The position numbers and the translations under genes are program-made. From the NCBI GenBank assembly GCA_002914805.1, contig JXTB01000320.1, positions 409,247 to 473,246 of the forward strand: a DNA stretch of 64,000 nucleotides, given 5' to 3'. The notes under the pieces are model-generated. The model was not told the origin of the DNA, did no database searches, and was given only the letters and a program-made list of their open reading frames with translations. The stretch is from Parasponia andersonii (taxonomy: Eukaryota > Streptophyta > Magnoliopsida > Rosales > Cannabaceae). Shown here one piece after another: positions 1 to 7,950 of this stretch (position 1 is the first letter of the stretch; every line of letters starts with the position of its first letter).

Positions 1-176
1 CCCCAGCAGTTGCCTTTGCTGGTCTCAGCAGCCAAAACGCAGGAGTGATCACCATCGCAAACGCGGTGTTTGGATCAGATCCTCCCATTAACCCTGATGT
101 CCTTGCCAGGGCCTTCCAAGTGGACAAGAACATTATCGATTATCTACAGAAACAGTTCTGGTATGATAACAATTAA
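1..176 (+). CDS. GLP: Germin-like protein, C-terminal part of exon 2 (copy A, partial)
   Basis: Open reading frame entering from the left edge in phase (codons start at position 3) and ending at TAA 174-176. It gives the last ~57 residues of a germin-like protein, from the [14 protein letters not shown] stretch after germin box 2 to the C-terminal motif [10 protein letters not shown]. These residues align without gaps to the three complete paralogues downstream, with small differences such as IIDY where they have IVNY, IINY or VINY. The gene body, the metal-binding boxes and the promoter lie outside the window, so whether the copy is intact cannot be told. Within the visible part there is no stop or frameshift. 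By family knowledge the product would be a secreted cupin of the cell wall. Confidence 0.93.
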   Translation, partial: PAVAFAGLSSQNAGVITIANAVFGSDPPINPDVLARAFQVDKNIIDYLQKQFWYDNN

Positions 177-256
177 AGAGACTCAGAACAAGCCATGAAC
201 TAGATAGTCTAATGTTTCGACAATACTTTCCATGCATTTTCTGTTCTCTGTCACCT

Positions 257-262
257 AATAAA
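257..262 (+). promoter_or_regulatory. Polyadenylation signal of GLP copy A
   Basis: AATAAA hexamer 80 bases after the stop codon, in the context cctaataaacag. The same context recurs after copy B at 3398, which supports it as the near-upstream poly(A) element. Confidence 0.6.
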
Positions 263-1465
263 CAGTTTGGTCATGTCTGTACCTTTCTGATCTCATTAAA
301 GTCATTATACTTTACTGCTGCTGAATTTGTAAGAAAAATACATGTAGTCTTTCTCTTCCTCTGAACTAATAAAAATCAAAGTTGTTCTTGCCATTGTTTG
401 GTTGTTGCCTTGCCCAGTGAGTTTGGCAAATTAAAGATGCAAAGCTTTATATGACACACTACTGATTATGAATGTCCCCATAGTATGTGATAACATTAAA
501 AGAAGTTCATCAATCAATCAATTGCCACATTCTCCAACTACGTCATATATGATTGGCCTCATTTAAGTAATATCTGTTCCGAAAGAAAAAAAAGAAAGTT
601 TTGTCCACCAGCGAATCATAATGTAGCATTTACCTATGAAGAAGAGTTAATGTTGACAAAACGTTCCATATTTCTCACGGAGAAATTTCTAAATCCACGA
701 GTCCTAATTATATTTTTCTCTCTTAGAAGAGGTTCTCTGTCGGAGAAAATTAACATATTTTCAAATTTTCTGGTAAGATCTTATTCTTGTTGACTACCAT
801 ACACTATGTATATGGCCAGAATCTCCATTGTTTGCTAGGTTATTAGAGCGTGTTAGATATAGGATTCAAATTTTATTCTACAAATCCAAAAACAACTTTT
901 TATTCTTCTAATTTTCTACATAAAAGATTTTCTGAATTTGTAGAATAAGATTCAAATCTAATACTAAATATACCCTTAATTTTTCTGGTGCAAACACTTT
1001 CTACGCCGTTGCTGACACTCAAATATTTATGCAGAAAGTCTTCTGCTTTTTACCACTTCTTCGACCAAACTTAGCTCATCCAAGTATGTCCTTGTGTGCG
1101 AGACTATATCAAATCACGTTTCAAAACTGAACGTGTCAAAGTGAAAGTTCCTCTAATCTTATTTTCCTCAGTTGAGAGTCTTTTGTTCGTCCATATGATC
1201 CTCTTTATTTACCAGTTTCATTCTCCTTAGAATTACTAACCCAGCTAGAAGTTCTTATCAACTGTCTGACAGAGGCCAGTGCAGTGTAGCCTCTTCGGCA
1301 GAGGCAGTATAGCAGATATAAATATGCAATACTTTAAAAGCAAAACAATGTGGATAAATGATTAAACAATTAAATGGTTGATGCAGAAAAGAGCTTTGTA
1401 TTTGGTTAGGTATGCTTTAAGAAGAAGTTTCTTGTCATGCACATAGACAAAACCTAAGAAAGTTT

Positions 1466-1468
<3 letters not shown>

Positions 1469-1503
<35 letters not shown>
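1469..1503. repeat. (GA)n microsatellite
   Basis: Seventeen and a half uninterrupted GA units between copies A and B. Such repeats can bind GAGA-type BBR/BPC factors in plants, but at about 1 kb from the copy B start this is only a possibility. Confidence 0.95.
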
Positions 1504-1505
<2 letters not shown>

Positions 1506-2174
1506 TGATTATGGAAATAGTTCCTTCTGTAAAATTAAGACATGGTATTTTAAATGAATCCATAAGCTACTAAAAAGCCAAAATTTTCAAAGTCTTGATT
1601 GATAATAACTGTTTTCCACTCCATTTTTTCTCTAGGATGAGTGGTTTTCTCTCATGTTTGTTTGAAGAATCTCTACAACTACTCGAACACATTGTCATAT
1701 CAGGGACCAAGTCCTACTTTTACATTGGAAAATAAAACAATTTGTGTTAAGTTTTCTTCTGATTCACTTAATGCTTTACATCTAGAGCACCAAATGGAAG
1801 TAAACAGCCTAACCAAAGAGAAAAACTACCAGTTTCCTTATCGTGTTTAATTGTCACATATTCCTGTAAGCTTTCATCTCTAACTAAACATATTTTAGCT
1901 AGCAAATACATAAATAAATAATAGGAGTTTAAAAAAATCCCAAAAGTTAAAAATCCAACAGTACAATAAAACTTGCCAAATATCAGAACTACATGATTTT
2001 ATGTAAATCCTTGAATAAGAAGACCTACAGTTCTAACTTAAATCAAATATTTTCACAGAACTCTTTGGTATGGACATTAGAGTGGAGTTGTGTTAGAAAG
2101 AAACCGACACTAATAGCAAGAAATAAATAAAAAAGTAGAAAAGAAAGACAGGATGGCGACATATACTCAGAATG

Positions 2175-2210
2175 ACTCGTTCAATGTTGAAAATTTCCTT
2201 CTGGAGGCAA
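2175..2210 (+). promoter_or_regulatory. Conserved GLP upstream block (copy B)
   Basis: Block of the form TTCAATGTTGAAAATTTCC followed by TTCTGGAGGCAAAA. Near-identical blocks sit upstream of copies C (4914), D (21817), E (27394) and the relic F (40641). Their conservation in spacers that otherwise diverge suggests a shared promoter element, although recent common ancestry alone could also explain it. Confidence 0.5.
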
Positions 2211-2397
2211 AACTAGTTGAACTTGGATACTTAATGTGTAGAAGCAATCAAAGTATGACAGTATGGTCAATGCCCTCAAGTTGGCAATAACAAGATAGAC
2301 ATTGAGCCAAATTTTACTAAGTCCTTTATGGAGAAAGACAAACCAAGTCTCTTATCTGCTTCGCGAAGTAAGAGAGACTAGTTCAGAGTCTCCCATC

Positions 2398-2405
2398 TAT
2401 AAATA
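2398..2405 (+). promoter_or_regulatory. TATA box of GLP copy B
   Basis: TATAAATA within CCCATCTATAAATAGA, 101 bases before the ATG at 2506. The same 16-base context precedes copies C and D at matching distance, leaving a 5' UTR of roughly 70 bases. Confidence 0.8.
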
Positions 2406-2505
2406 GACGTGTACGAGTCCCAGATTTCTCAACCCTCATTCAAGCAACAGACAACATAACTTAGAAGAGATTTATAGCATACTAGCTAGCCTATTATCAA
2501 GCATA

Positions 2506-3305
2506 ATGAAAGGTGTTCATTTCCTTCTCACACTTGCTGTCTTGGCTTTGGCAACTTCCCTTGCCTCCGCCTATGATCCAAGCCCTCTGCAGGACTTCTG
2601 TGTAGCAACAGATGACCCCAACAAAGCTTGTGAGTATACTAATCTTTCTTTTCCACGCTATTTACTTTTATTAATTTGAACTTCTTTTCATAACTATTCT
2701 CTGTCTTTGAGTTCTTTTATGCTAACCAAAATTTCTTTTGAGCAGTGTTTGTGAATGGGAAATTCTGCAAGGATCCAATGCTTGCCAAGGCAGAGGATTT
2801 CTTCACTTCTGGGCTGGACAAACCTGGAGACACTAATAACCCAGTTGGATCCAATGTGACAACCGTGAATGTGGACAAAATTCCTGGACTCAACACTCTT
2901 GGCATATCATTGGTTCGTATTGACTATGCACCATATGGAGAAAACCCACCTCACATTCACCCGCGCGGCTCTGAAATCCTAGTCGTTGTAGAGGGAACAC
3001 TCTACGTCGGGTTTGTGACGTCCAACCAGAAAGATGGAAAAAACCGACTCTTTACTAAGGTTCTGAACAAGGGAGATGTGTTTGTGTTCCCAATTGGATT
3101 GATTCACTTCCAGTTCAATCCAGGATACACCCCAGCGGTTGCCTTTGCCGGTCTCAGCAGCCAAAACGCCGGAGTCATCACCATTGCGAATGCAGTGTTT
3201 GGATCAGATCCTCCGATCAACCCTGATGTCCTTACAAGGGCCTTCCAAGTGGACAAGAACATTGTCAACTATCTCCAGAAGCAGTTCTGGTATGACAACA
3301 ACTAA
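2506..3305 (+). CDS. GLP: Germin-like protein, subfamily 1 type (copy B), two exons
   Basis: Exon 1 is 2506-2629 and exon 2 is 2746-3305. The 116-bp intron starts GTGAGT and ends GAGCAG. The spliced product is 227 codons, normal for the family. Residues 1-22 ([20 protein letters not shown] then SA) form a signal peptide, so the protein should be secreted. Cys32 and Cys49 are placed for the conserved disulfide, and N78-V-T is an N-glycosylation sequon. Germin box 1 gives metal ligands His111, His113 and Glu118. Box 2 ([16 protein letters not shown]) gives His162. A KGD tripeptide is at 150-152. Family members are Mn-binding cupins, usually hexamers in the apoplast, some with superoxide dismutase or oxalate oxidase activity; which applies here cannot be read from sequence. 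TATA box, ATG and poly(A) signal are all in place, so the gene looks functional. Confidence 0.95.
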
Positions 3306-3397
3306 ACAGACTTGGGGAGAAGCCTAGAATTGAGCTAAATAACTAGTCTATTTGTTTCGAAAATGTTTTCTATACTGCTTTCTTTGTTCTGTCGTGT

Positions 3398-3403
3398 AAT
3401 AAA
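3398..3403 (+). promoter_or_regulatory. Polyadenylation signal of GLP copy B
   Basis: AATAAA 93 bases after the stop codon, in the same context as after copy A. Confidence 0.6.
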
Positions 3404-4909
3404 CAGTCTTGGTCATGACTGTACCTTTCATTGACTAGAATCATTCTTGCTTTGTACTAATAAAATCGAAGTTCTGCTTAACATTTCAAAACATATGCAC
3501 TAATGTCTGTTGTTTTATTTTCTTTTTGTTTTTTTTTTTATTTTTTATTTTTAAGTGCAAAGCTTGACATAACACAATAGATTATGAATGCGCCTATAAA
3601 AAGACTAAAAGAATTTGATCAATCATTTTGGGCTCATTCGAGTAATATATGTTCAAATAAAATTAACTCTCCAAGAGGGAATCGAACCGTAGCATATGGA
3701 GTGGTTACAATCAGATAATCTCTTAAAAGCATTTCATATACTTCTCTTACTATTTTGTTTTCTTAAAACCCTCCAAAAAAAAAAAAAAATTTATCACACG
3801 AGTAACCGGACTGACAGAACGGTCCATTTGGAGAAAGATTTTTTATAATACAATTAATCCAGGAGTCCTTGAAAACGACGGTAGATCATAAAAACGACAT
3901 CAAATCCTTCAAACGAAAATAAACTTGAAAACGACTATATGATAGAAACGACATTAATATGGATAAGGCCAATGACAGACCAGCACGACCCGACAACAAA
4001 CGTTAAGCAACGACATTAAACTGGAATGCAATGAGATAAAGCGACGACATAACTGAAAAGACACAAAATTTGAAACAACATAAATTAAACACGGCAATAA
4101 AATATTGAAGCGATGTAAATAAAATGAGATAATATCACTTTTATACTTTATATTTTAATATTTGTTTAAATTATACCTTATGTTTTGGTTATTATTAATG
4201 TTAACTCTTAGATTTGAAATTTGTTATAAATTTATACTATGACACTAATTTAAAACAGTTAATTTACTAATATGTCATTTAAAAAATTGAAAATAAACCA
4301 TATAAAAACTGATCTGAGAAAAAATTTATTAAATCATCTTAATAAATAAATTACTCTAAATTAGTGTTAGGGTATAAATTTGCAATAAATACTAAATTTA
4401 AAGATCAATGTTGATAATAATTAAAACATAAGGTACAAACCGAACAAAATGTTAAAAGACAAAGTATATAAGTGATATTATGCCTAAATGAAAATTGTCA
4501 CAATAGTTTGTAATTTCTCATTGAACTCAGAAATAGAAAAAAGAGTAATTGCTAAAAGAATTTTAAAAAAAGCATATGATCATGCATTCTAGAAGATTTG
4601 ATGCCGAACTAAATATTTGATGTTGAATATAAAATATAGTAAAAAACGAAAAAGGGAAAAGGAGCAGGTAAACTGGAGAAAACTTGCCTAATGAAGACTA
4701 AAATCGTTATCTATGCATATATGATAGTATAACAGATTCAACTTAAACAAGTTCAATTATTACAAATTAATGGAAGATTTGTGATTAAATTGTTAAAAGA
4801 TAGCACAACAAAAGGCTATGGTGTGCATAACAAAGAGGGAAAAAAAGAAAAAAGGACGATCAAAAGTAAGGCTAGAAAAGAAGGAAAGGCTCAGGAAGTT
4901 AATAAAAAT
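3404..4909. other. Intergenic spacer between GLP copies B and C
   Basis: No gene. The left part (3560-3800) is paralogous to sequence flanking the Copia insertion downstream of copy C (7390-7422 and 20324-20480). The part from 3860 to 4115 is rich in spaced aacgacat/acgacaa words, and a similar stretch lies at 20800-21120. A MITE occupies 4126-4484. Confidence 0.7.
4126..4484. mobile_element. Mutator-type MITE with ~120-bp terminal inverted repeats
   Basis: The left end (GAGATAATATCACTT...) is repeated in inverted form at the right end (...AAGTGATATTATGCC). The two arms stay alignable for about 120 bases each, leaving only about 120 bases between them. Flanks TAAATAAAAT (4116-4125) and TAAATGAAAA (4485-4494) form an imperfect 9-10 bp target duplication. 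The paralogous spacer upstream of copy D reads cataaatgaaaatgg (about 21094) without the element, an empty site. Long TIRs, terminal G and a 9-10 bp duplication fit Mutator-like elements. No coding capacity. Confidence 0.8.
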
Positions 4910-4913
4910 GACT

Positions 4914-4945
4914 AGTTCGATGTTGAAAGTTTCCTTCTGGAGGGA
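4914..4945 (+). promoter_or_regulatory. Conserved GLP upstream block (copy C)
   Basis: AGTTCGATGTTGAAAGTTTC followed by CTTCTGGAGGGAAAA, the same module as upstream of copies B, D, E and F. It lies about 340 bases before the ATG. Confidence 0.5.
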
Positions 4946-5156
4946 AAAGTTGTGGGATTAAAATAATTACATGTGTGCGAGTAGTTGAAGTATGGTCAAT
5001 ATGACAATATCCTTAATATATTATAGTAACAAGATAATCACTAAATCAAAATTCACCAAGTCTTCTATAGAGAAGAAAAAATCTATGTAATAAGAAAGAA
5101 AACCAAGTCTTTTATCCCTTCGAGCAAAAAGATGGACTAATTCAGAGACTCCCATC

Positions 5157-5164
5157 TATAAATA
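5157..5164 (+). promoter_or_regulatory. TATA box of GLP copy C
   Basis: TATAAATA in the context CCCATCTATAAATAGA, 94 bases before the ATG. Confidence 0.8.
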
Positions 5165-5257
5165 GATTAGTTCTAGTGCAAGATTTCTCAACAAATCACT
5201 CAAGCAACAGATAAGAGAACTTGAAGAGACATATCGCATACTAGCCTATTATCAAGA

Positions 5258-6044
5258 ATGAAAGGTTTCCATTTTCTTCTTTCACTCGCTGTCGTGGCTT
5301 TGGCAGCCTACATTGCCTCTGCCTATGACCCAAGCCCTCTGCAGGACTTTTGTGTGGCAGTTGATGACCCCAACAAAGCTTGTATGTACACATTTTTTGT
5401 AACCTTTAATTTGCATTTACGTTTAATAACTATTCTCTATCTGTTCTAAGTACTTTGGTACTGACAAAAATTTCTTTTGAGCAGTGTTTGTGAACGGGAA
5501 ATTCTGCAAGGATCCAAAGCTTGCCAAGGCAGAGGATTTCTTTACTTCTGGACTCAACATTGCAGGGGACACAAACAACAAGGTTGGATCCAATGTGACA
5601 ACCGTGAATGTGGACAAAATTCCCGGGCTCAACACTCTTGGCATATCATTGGTTCGCATTGACTATGCACCATATGGCCAAAACCCACCTCACACTCATC
5701 CTCGCGGCACAGAAATCCTAGTTGTTGCAGAGGGAACACTCTATGTCGGGTTTGTGACATCCAACCAGAAAGATGGAAAGAACCGGCTCTTTACTAAGGT
5801 TCTGAACAAGGGAGATGTGTTTGTGTTCCCAATTGGTTTGATTCACTTCCAGTTCAATCAAGGAAACACCCCAGCAGTTGCCTTTGCTGCTCTCAGCAGC
5901 CAAAATGCAGGAGTCATCACCATCGCAAACGCAGTGTTTGGATCAGATCCTCCGATCAATCCTGATGTCCTGACCAGGGCCTTCCAAGTGGACAAGAACA
6001 TTATCAACTATCTCCAGAAGCAGTTCTGGTATGACAACAACTAA
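5258..6044 (+). CDS. GLP: Germin-like protein, subfamily 1 type (copy C), two exons
   Basis: Exon 1 is 5258-5381 and exon 2 is 5485-6044, with a 103-bp intron starting GTATGT and ending GAGCAG. The 227-codon product has a signal peptide to about residue 22 ([20 protein letters not shown] then SA), Cys32 and Cys49, sequon N78-V-T, and box 1 [10 protein letters not shown] carrying His111, His113 and Glu118. Box 2 carries His162. It differs from copy B mainly in the segment [17 protein letters not shown] and at scattered positions. It is closest to copy D in both protein and intron length, so C and D look like the most recent duplicates. Expected role: secreted Mn-binding cupin of the cell wall. 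The promoter block, TATA box and poly(A) signal are present. Confidence 0.95.
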
Positions 6045-6129
6045 AAAGACTGAAGAAGCCATGAACTAAACAGCCTATTTTTCTTGACAATGTTTTCTAT
6101 ACTTGTTTTTTTTTTTGGTTCTATTATGT

Positions 6130-6135
6130 AATAAA
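6130..6135 (+). promoter_or_regulatory. Polyadenylation signal of GLP copy C
   Basis: AATAAA 86 bases after the stop, in the context tatgtaataaagac. Confidence 0.55.
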
Positions 6136-6179
6136 GACTTTGGTCTTTGTGTACCAATCTGATCTCATTGAAATAATTG

Positions 6180-6805
6180 TTGTGCCAGCGAAAAGCATAA
6201 ATACCAATCTTGTATGTCAAATACCAAATTAAGTCAATTTACGACAAAATATAAATAATAGAAAATCATAAGTGATATAAAGATTTATCATAGTTTAGTT
6301 ATAAAATATAATCTACGTCTACATTAGAGACGGTGAAGAATTCTACTATAACTAACAGAGATTACAAAAGTCTAACAAAATTTCTTTCACATCTAAATCT
6401 CAAATATACCCAAATCTCTCTCTCCGGAGAGCATTCAAAATCGTAAAGAAGATGCTTTGCTAACAATCTTGATGCTAATGTAAAAAAGAATAATAAATAA
6501 AGAAATTACAAAAAAGAAAACTCAAAGTTTGTTTATACTAAATTCCCACAAACAAAGAGAGAGATTAATTCGTATATTGAGAGACCAAATAACAAATAAC
6601 TACCCAAATGACCTTCGTATGGCTGCTACTCACAGCTCCTACTTTTTATGTATATATACATGCTCCAATTTAAACAGCCGACTATAAAAAATGGGTAACA
6701 TCTATATGCTCTCACCAACTGACGAGAAATGGAAACTTCCTGTAAAGGATTTAGGCTTGGGCCTAAAACAATAAGCGGCTTTATTTAAGCCACAAGTTCA
6801 ATACT
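6180..6805. mobile_element. Insertion in copy C 3' flank, possible solo LTR
   Basis: The 3' flank of copy C matches that of copy D (23060-23085) up to gaaataatt and resumes at tttaatgttttcgaattc. The ~626 bp between is extra. Flanks aattg (6175-6179) and aattt (6806-6810) could be a 5-bp target duplication. Inside, tctacgtctacattagagacggtgaagaattc and actataactaacagagattacaaaa resemble a stretch I know from Copia LTRs. The termini are not clean TG...CA, so solo LTR is a guess; the insertion itself is better supported. Confidence 0.4.
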
Positions 6806-6807
6806 AA

Positions 6808-7112
6808 TTTTTGTTTAATGTTTTCGAATTCATAATAAAAATGCATGTAGACCTATATTCGATCATACTAATAATTAGACATGGCCAACTTTTGTGCTTA
6901 GTACTTTCTTTCTGATTTCCTAGCTCATTTAGTATAGAACTGATTAAATTCATTTCAATTCAAATGTTTGATTTAATCAATTCTATACTAAATGAGCTAG
7001 GAAATCAAAAAGAAAGTACTAAGCACAAAAGTTGGCCATGTCTAATTATTAGTATGATCGAATATAGGACTACATGCATTTTTATTATGGATTCGAAAAC
7101 ATTAAACAAAAA
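6808..7112. repeat. Long inverted repeat, 142-bp arms and 21-bp loop
   Basis: Left arm 6808-6949 and right arm 6971-7112 are near-perfect reverse complements; I count only a handful of mismatches and small offsets. The loop is 6950-6970. The same arm exists once, without its inverted partner, in the matching position downstream of copy D (about 23078-23225), so the right arm is an inverted duplication unique to this locus. A transcript would fold into a long hairpin. The 61-codon ORF at 6964-7149 is a by-product of the right arm. Confidence 0.9.
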
Positions 7113-7149
7113 AGGAAGTACTAAGCACAAAAGACAAAATGACGTTTGA

Positions 7150-7155
7150 TATATT

Positions 7156-7188
<33 letters not shown>

Positions 7189-7195
7189 TATATAT
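7150..7195. repeat. (AT)n microsatellite
   Basis: Alternating AT run with a few interruptions. It separates the inverted repeat from the remaining paralogous 3' flank, which resumes at aagtggatcaatcatc (about 7214) as in the copy D flank at 23282. Confidence 0.9.
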
Positions 7196-7422
7196 GTTTG
7201 TTTTTCTCAGAATAAGTGGATCAATCATCTCCAAATTTCCGTTGTATGATTGGTCCGATTTAAGTATTATCTCTTCGAATCATTGTAGTCTCATTCAAGG
7301 TTGTTCTTATCATTTTTACTTGTTTTGCGCCCAATCAGTTTAAGATCAAAGCATACACTAAATTGGGAAAAAAAAAGTGTAAACCTTAGCATCGCAACAA
7401 TTGATTATGAATATTCCTATAC

Positions 7423-7647
7423 AGATAAACGATGGAAGAGAGAAAATTCTAGAATGTATCGGTGCACTGTTAAAATGATCATGCTAAGAGATCTTGTATA
7501 TATAGATGATTAAGTTACAATAAATCAGCAAACAAGTAGGAGAATTAGCTAACTAACTATACACCTGATGTAACTAACTATACAATAATGTATAGAGACT
7601 TAACAAAGGCATAACTAACTAAGGCCAGAGGCCTATATTATCTAGCA
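7423..7647 (-). repeat. Copia-1 3' LTR
   Basis: 225 bp, aligning along its whole length with 20098-20323. On the minus strand it begins TGCTAGATAATATAGG. The other end reads ...GTTTATCT rather than the usual ...CA. A purine run (minus strand GCTCGAGGGGGGA, 7648-7660) abuts it as the polypurine tract. Confidence 0.85.
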
Positions 7648-7950
7648 TCCCCCCTCGAGCAAAACGGGCGTGGAAGCACAGTGAGCTTGCTCCAAAAGAG
7701 ATAAGAATAGAGCAAATGAAAGATGCTTGGTGCAAATGTCAACTAGTTGATCCTCCAAGCAAACATAGTGAACTAGAAGCTCATTATGAACAAACATATC
7801 TCGAATAAATGAAATTCAATTTCGATGTGTTTCATATGAGCATGAAACATAGGATTGCGTGCAAGATGAGTTGCATTGATGTTGTTGCACCAAACAATGG
7901 GGACACTTGAAATTGATAGGCCAAGTTCACTAAATAGTGATTGTAGCCAC
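7642..7950 (-). pseudogene. Copia-1 pol, C-terminal RNase H remnant
   Basis: The minus strand reads through the end of a Copia RNase H: HARMKHIEIDFHFIR, then a stretch like HYVCLEDQLVDICTKHL, and the C-terminus ending in TPVLLEG. It is cut off from the rest of pol by the insertion at 7951-10726, and its stop lies just inside the LTR. In Copia polyproteins this tail marks the end of the gag-pol frame. Confidence 0.75.

Larger units (their letters stand above)
177..2174. other. Intergenic spacer between GLP copies A and B
   Basis: No gene is supported here. Short ORFs such as 1641-1850 have no recognisable protein content. The first ~400 bases are the 3' UTR and downstream flank of copy A. The stretch near 460-545 (gattatgaatg..., atcaatcaat) is similar to the flanks downstream of copies B and C, so the spacer belongs to the duplicated unit. 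A GA microsatellite lies at 1469-1503. Confidence 0.7.

Noticed and set aside
1641-1850. 69-codon plus-strand ORF in the A-B spacer
   Set aside because: No recognisable domain, no TATA or splice context, and composition like the surrounding spacer.
2979-3164. Minus-strand ORFs opposite GLP exon 2 (also 5718-5903 and 22692-22892)
   Set aside because: They occur at the same place in each paralogue because the exon is conserved; they are shadows of the GLP frame.
7146-7343. ORF starting in the AT microsatellite
   Set aside because: Its N-terminus is an artefact of (TA)n translation (YIYIYI), and the rest is paralogous noncoding flank.
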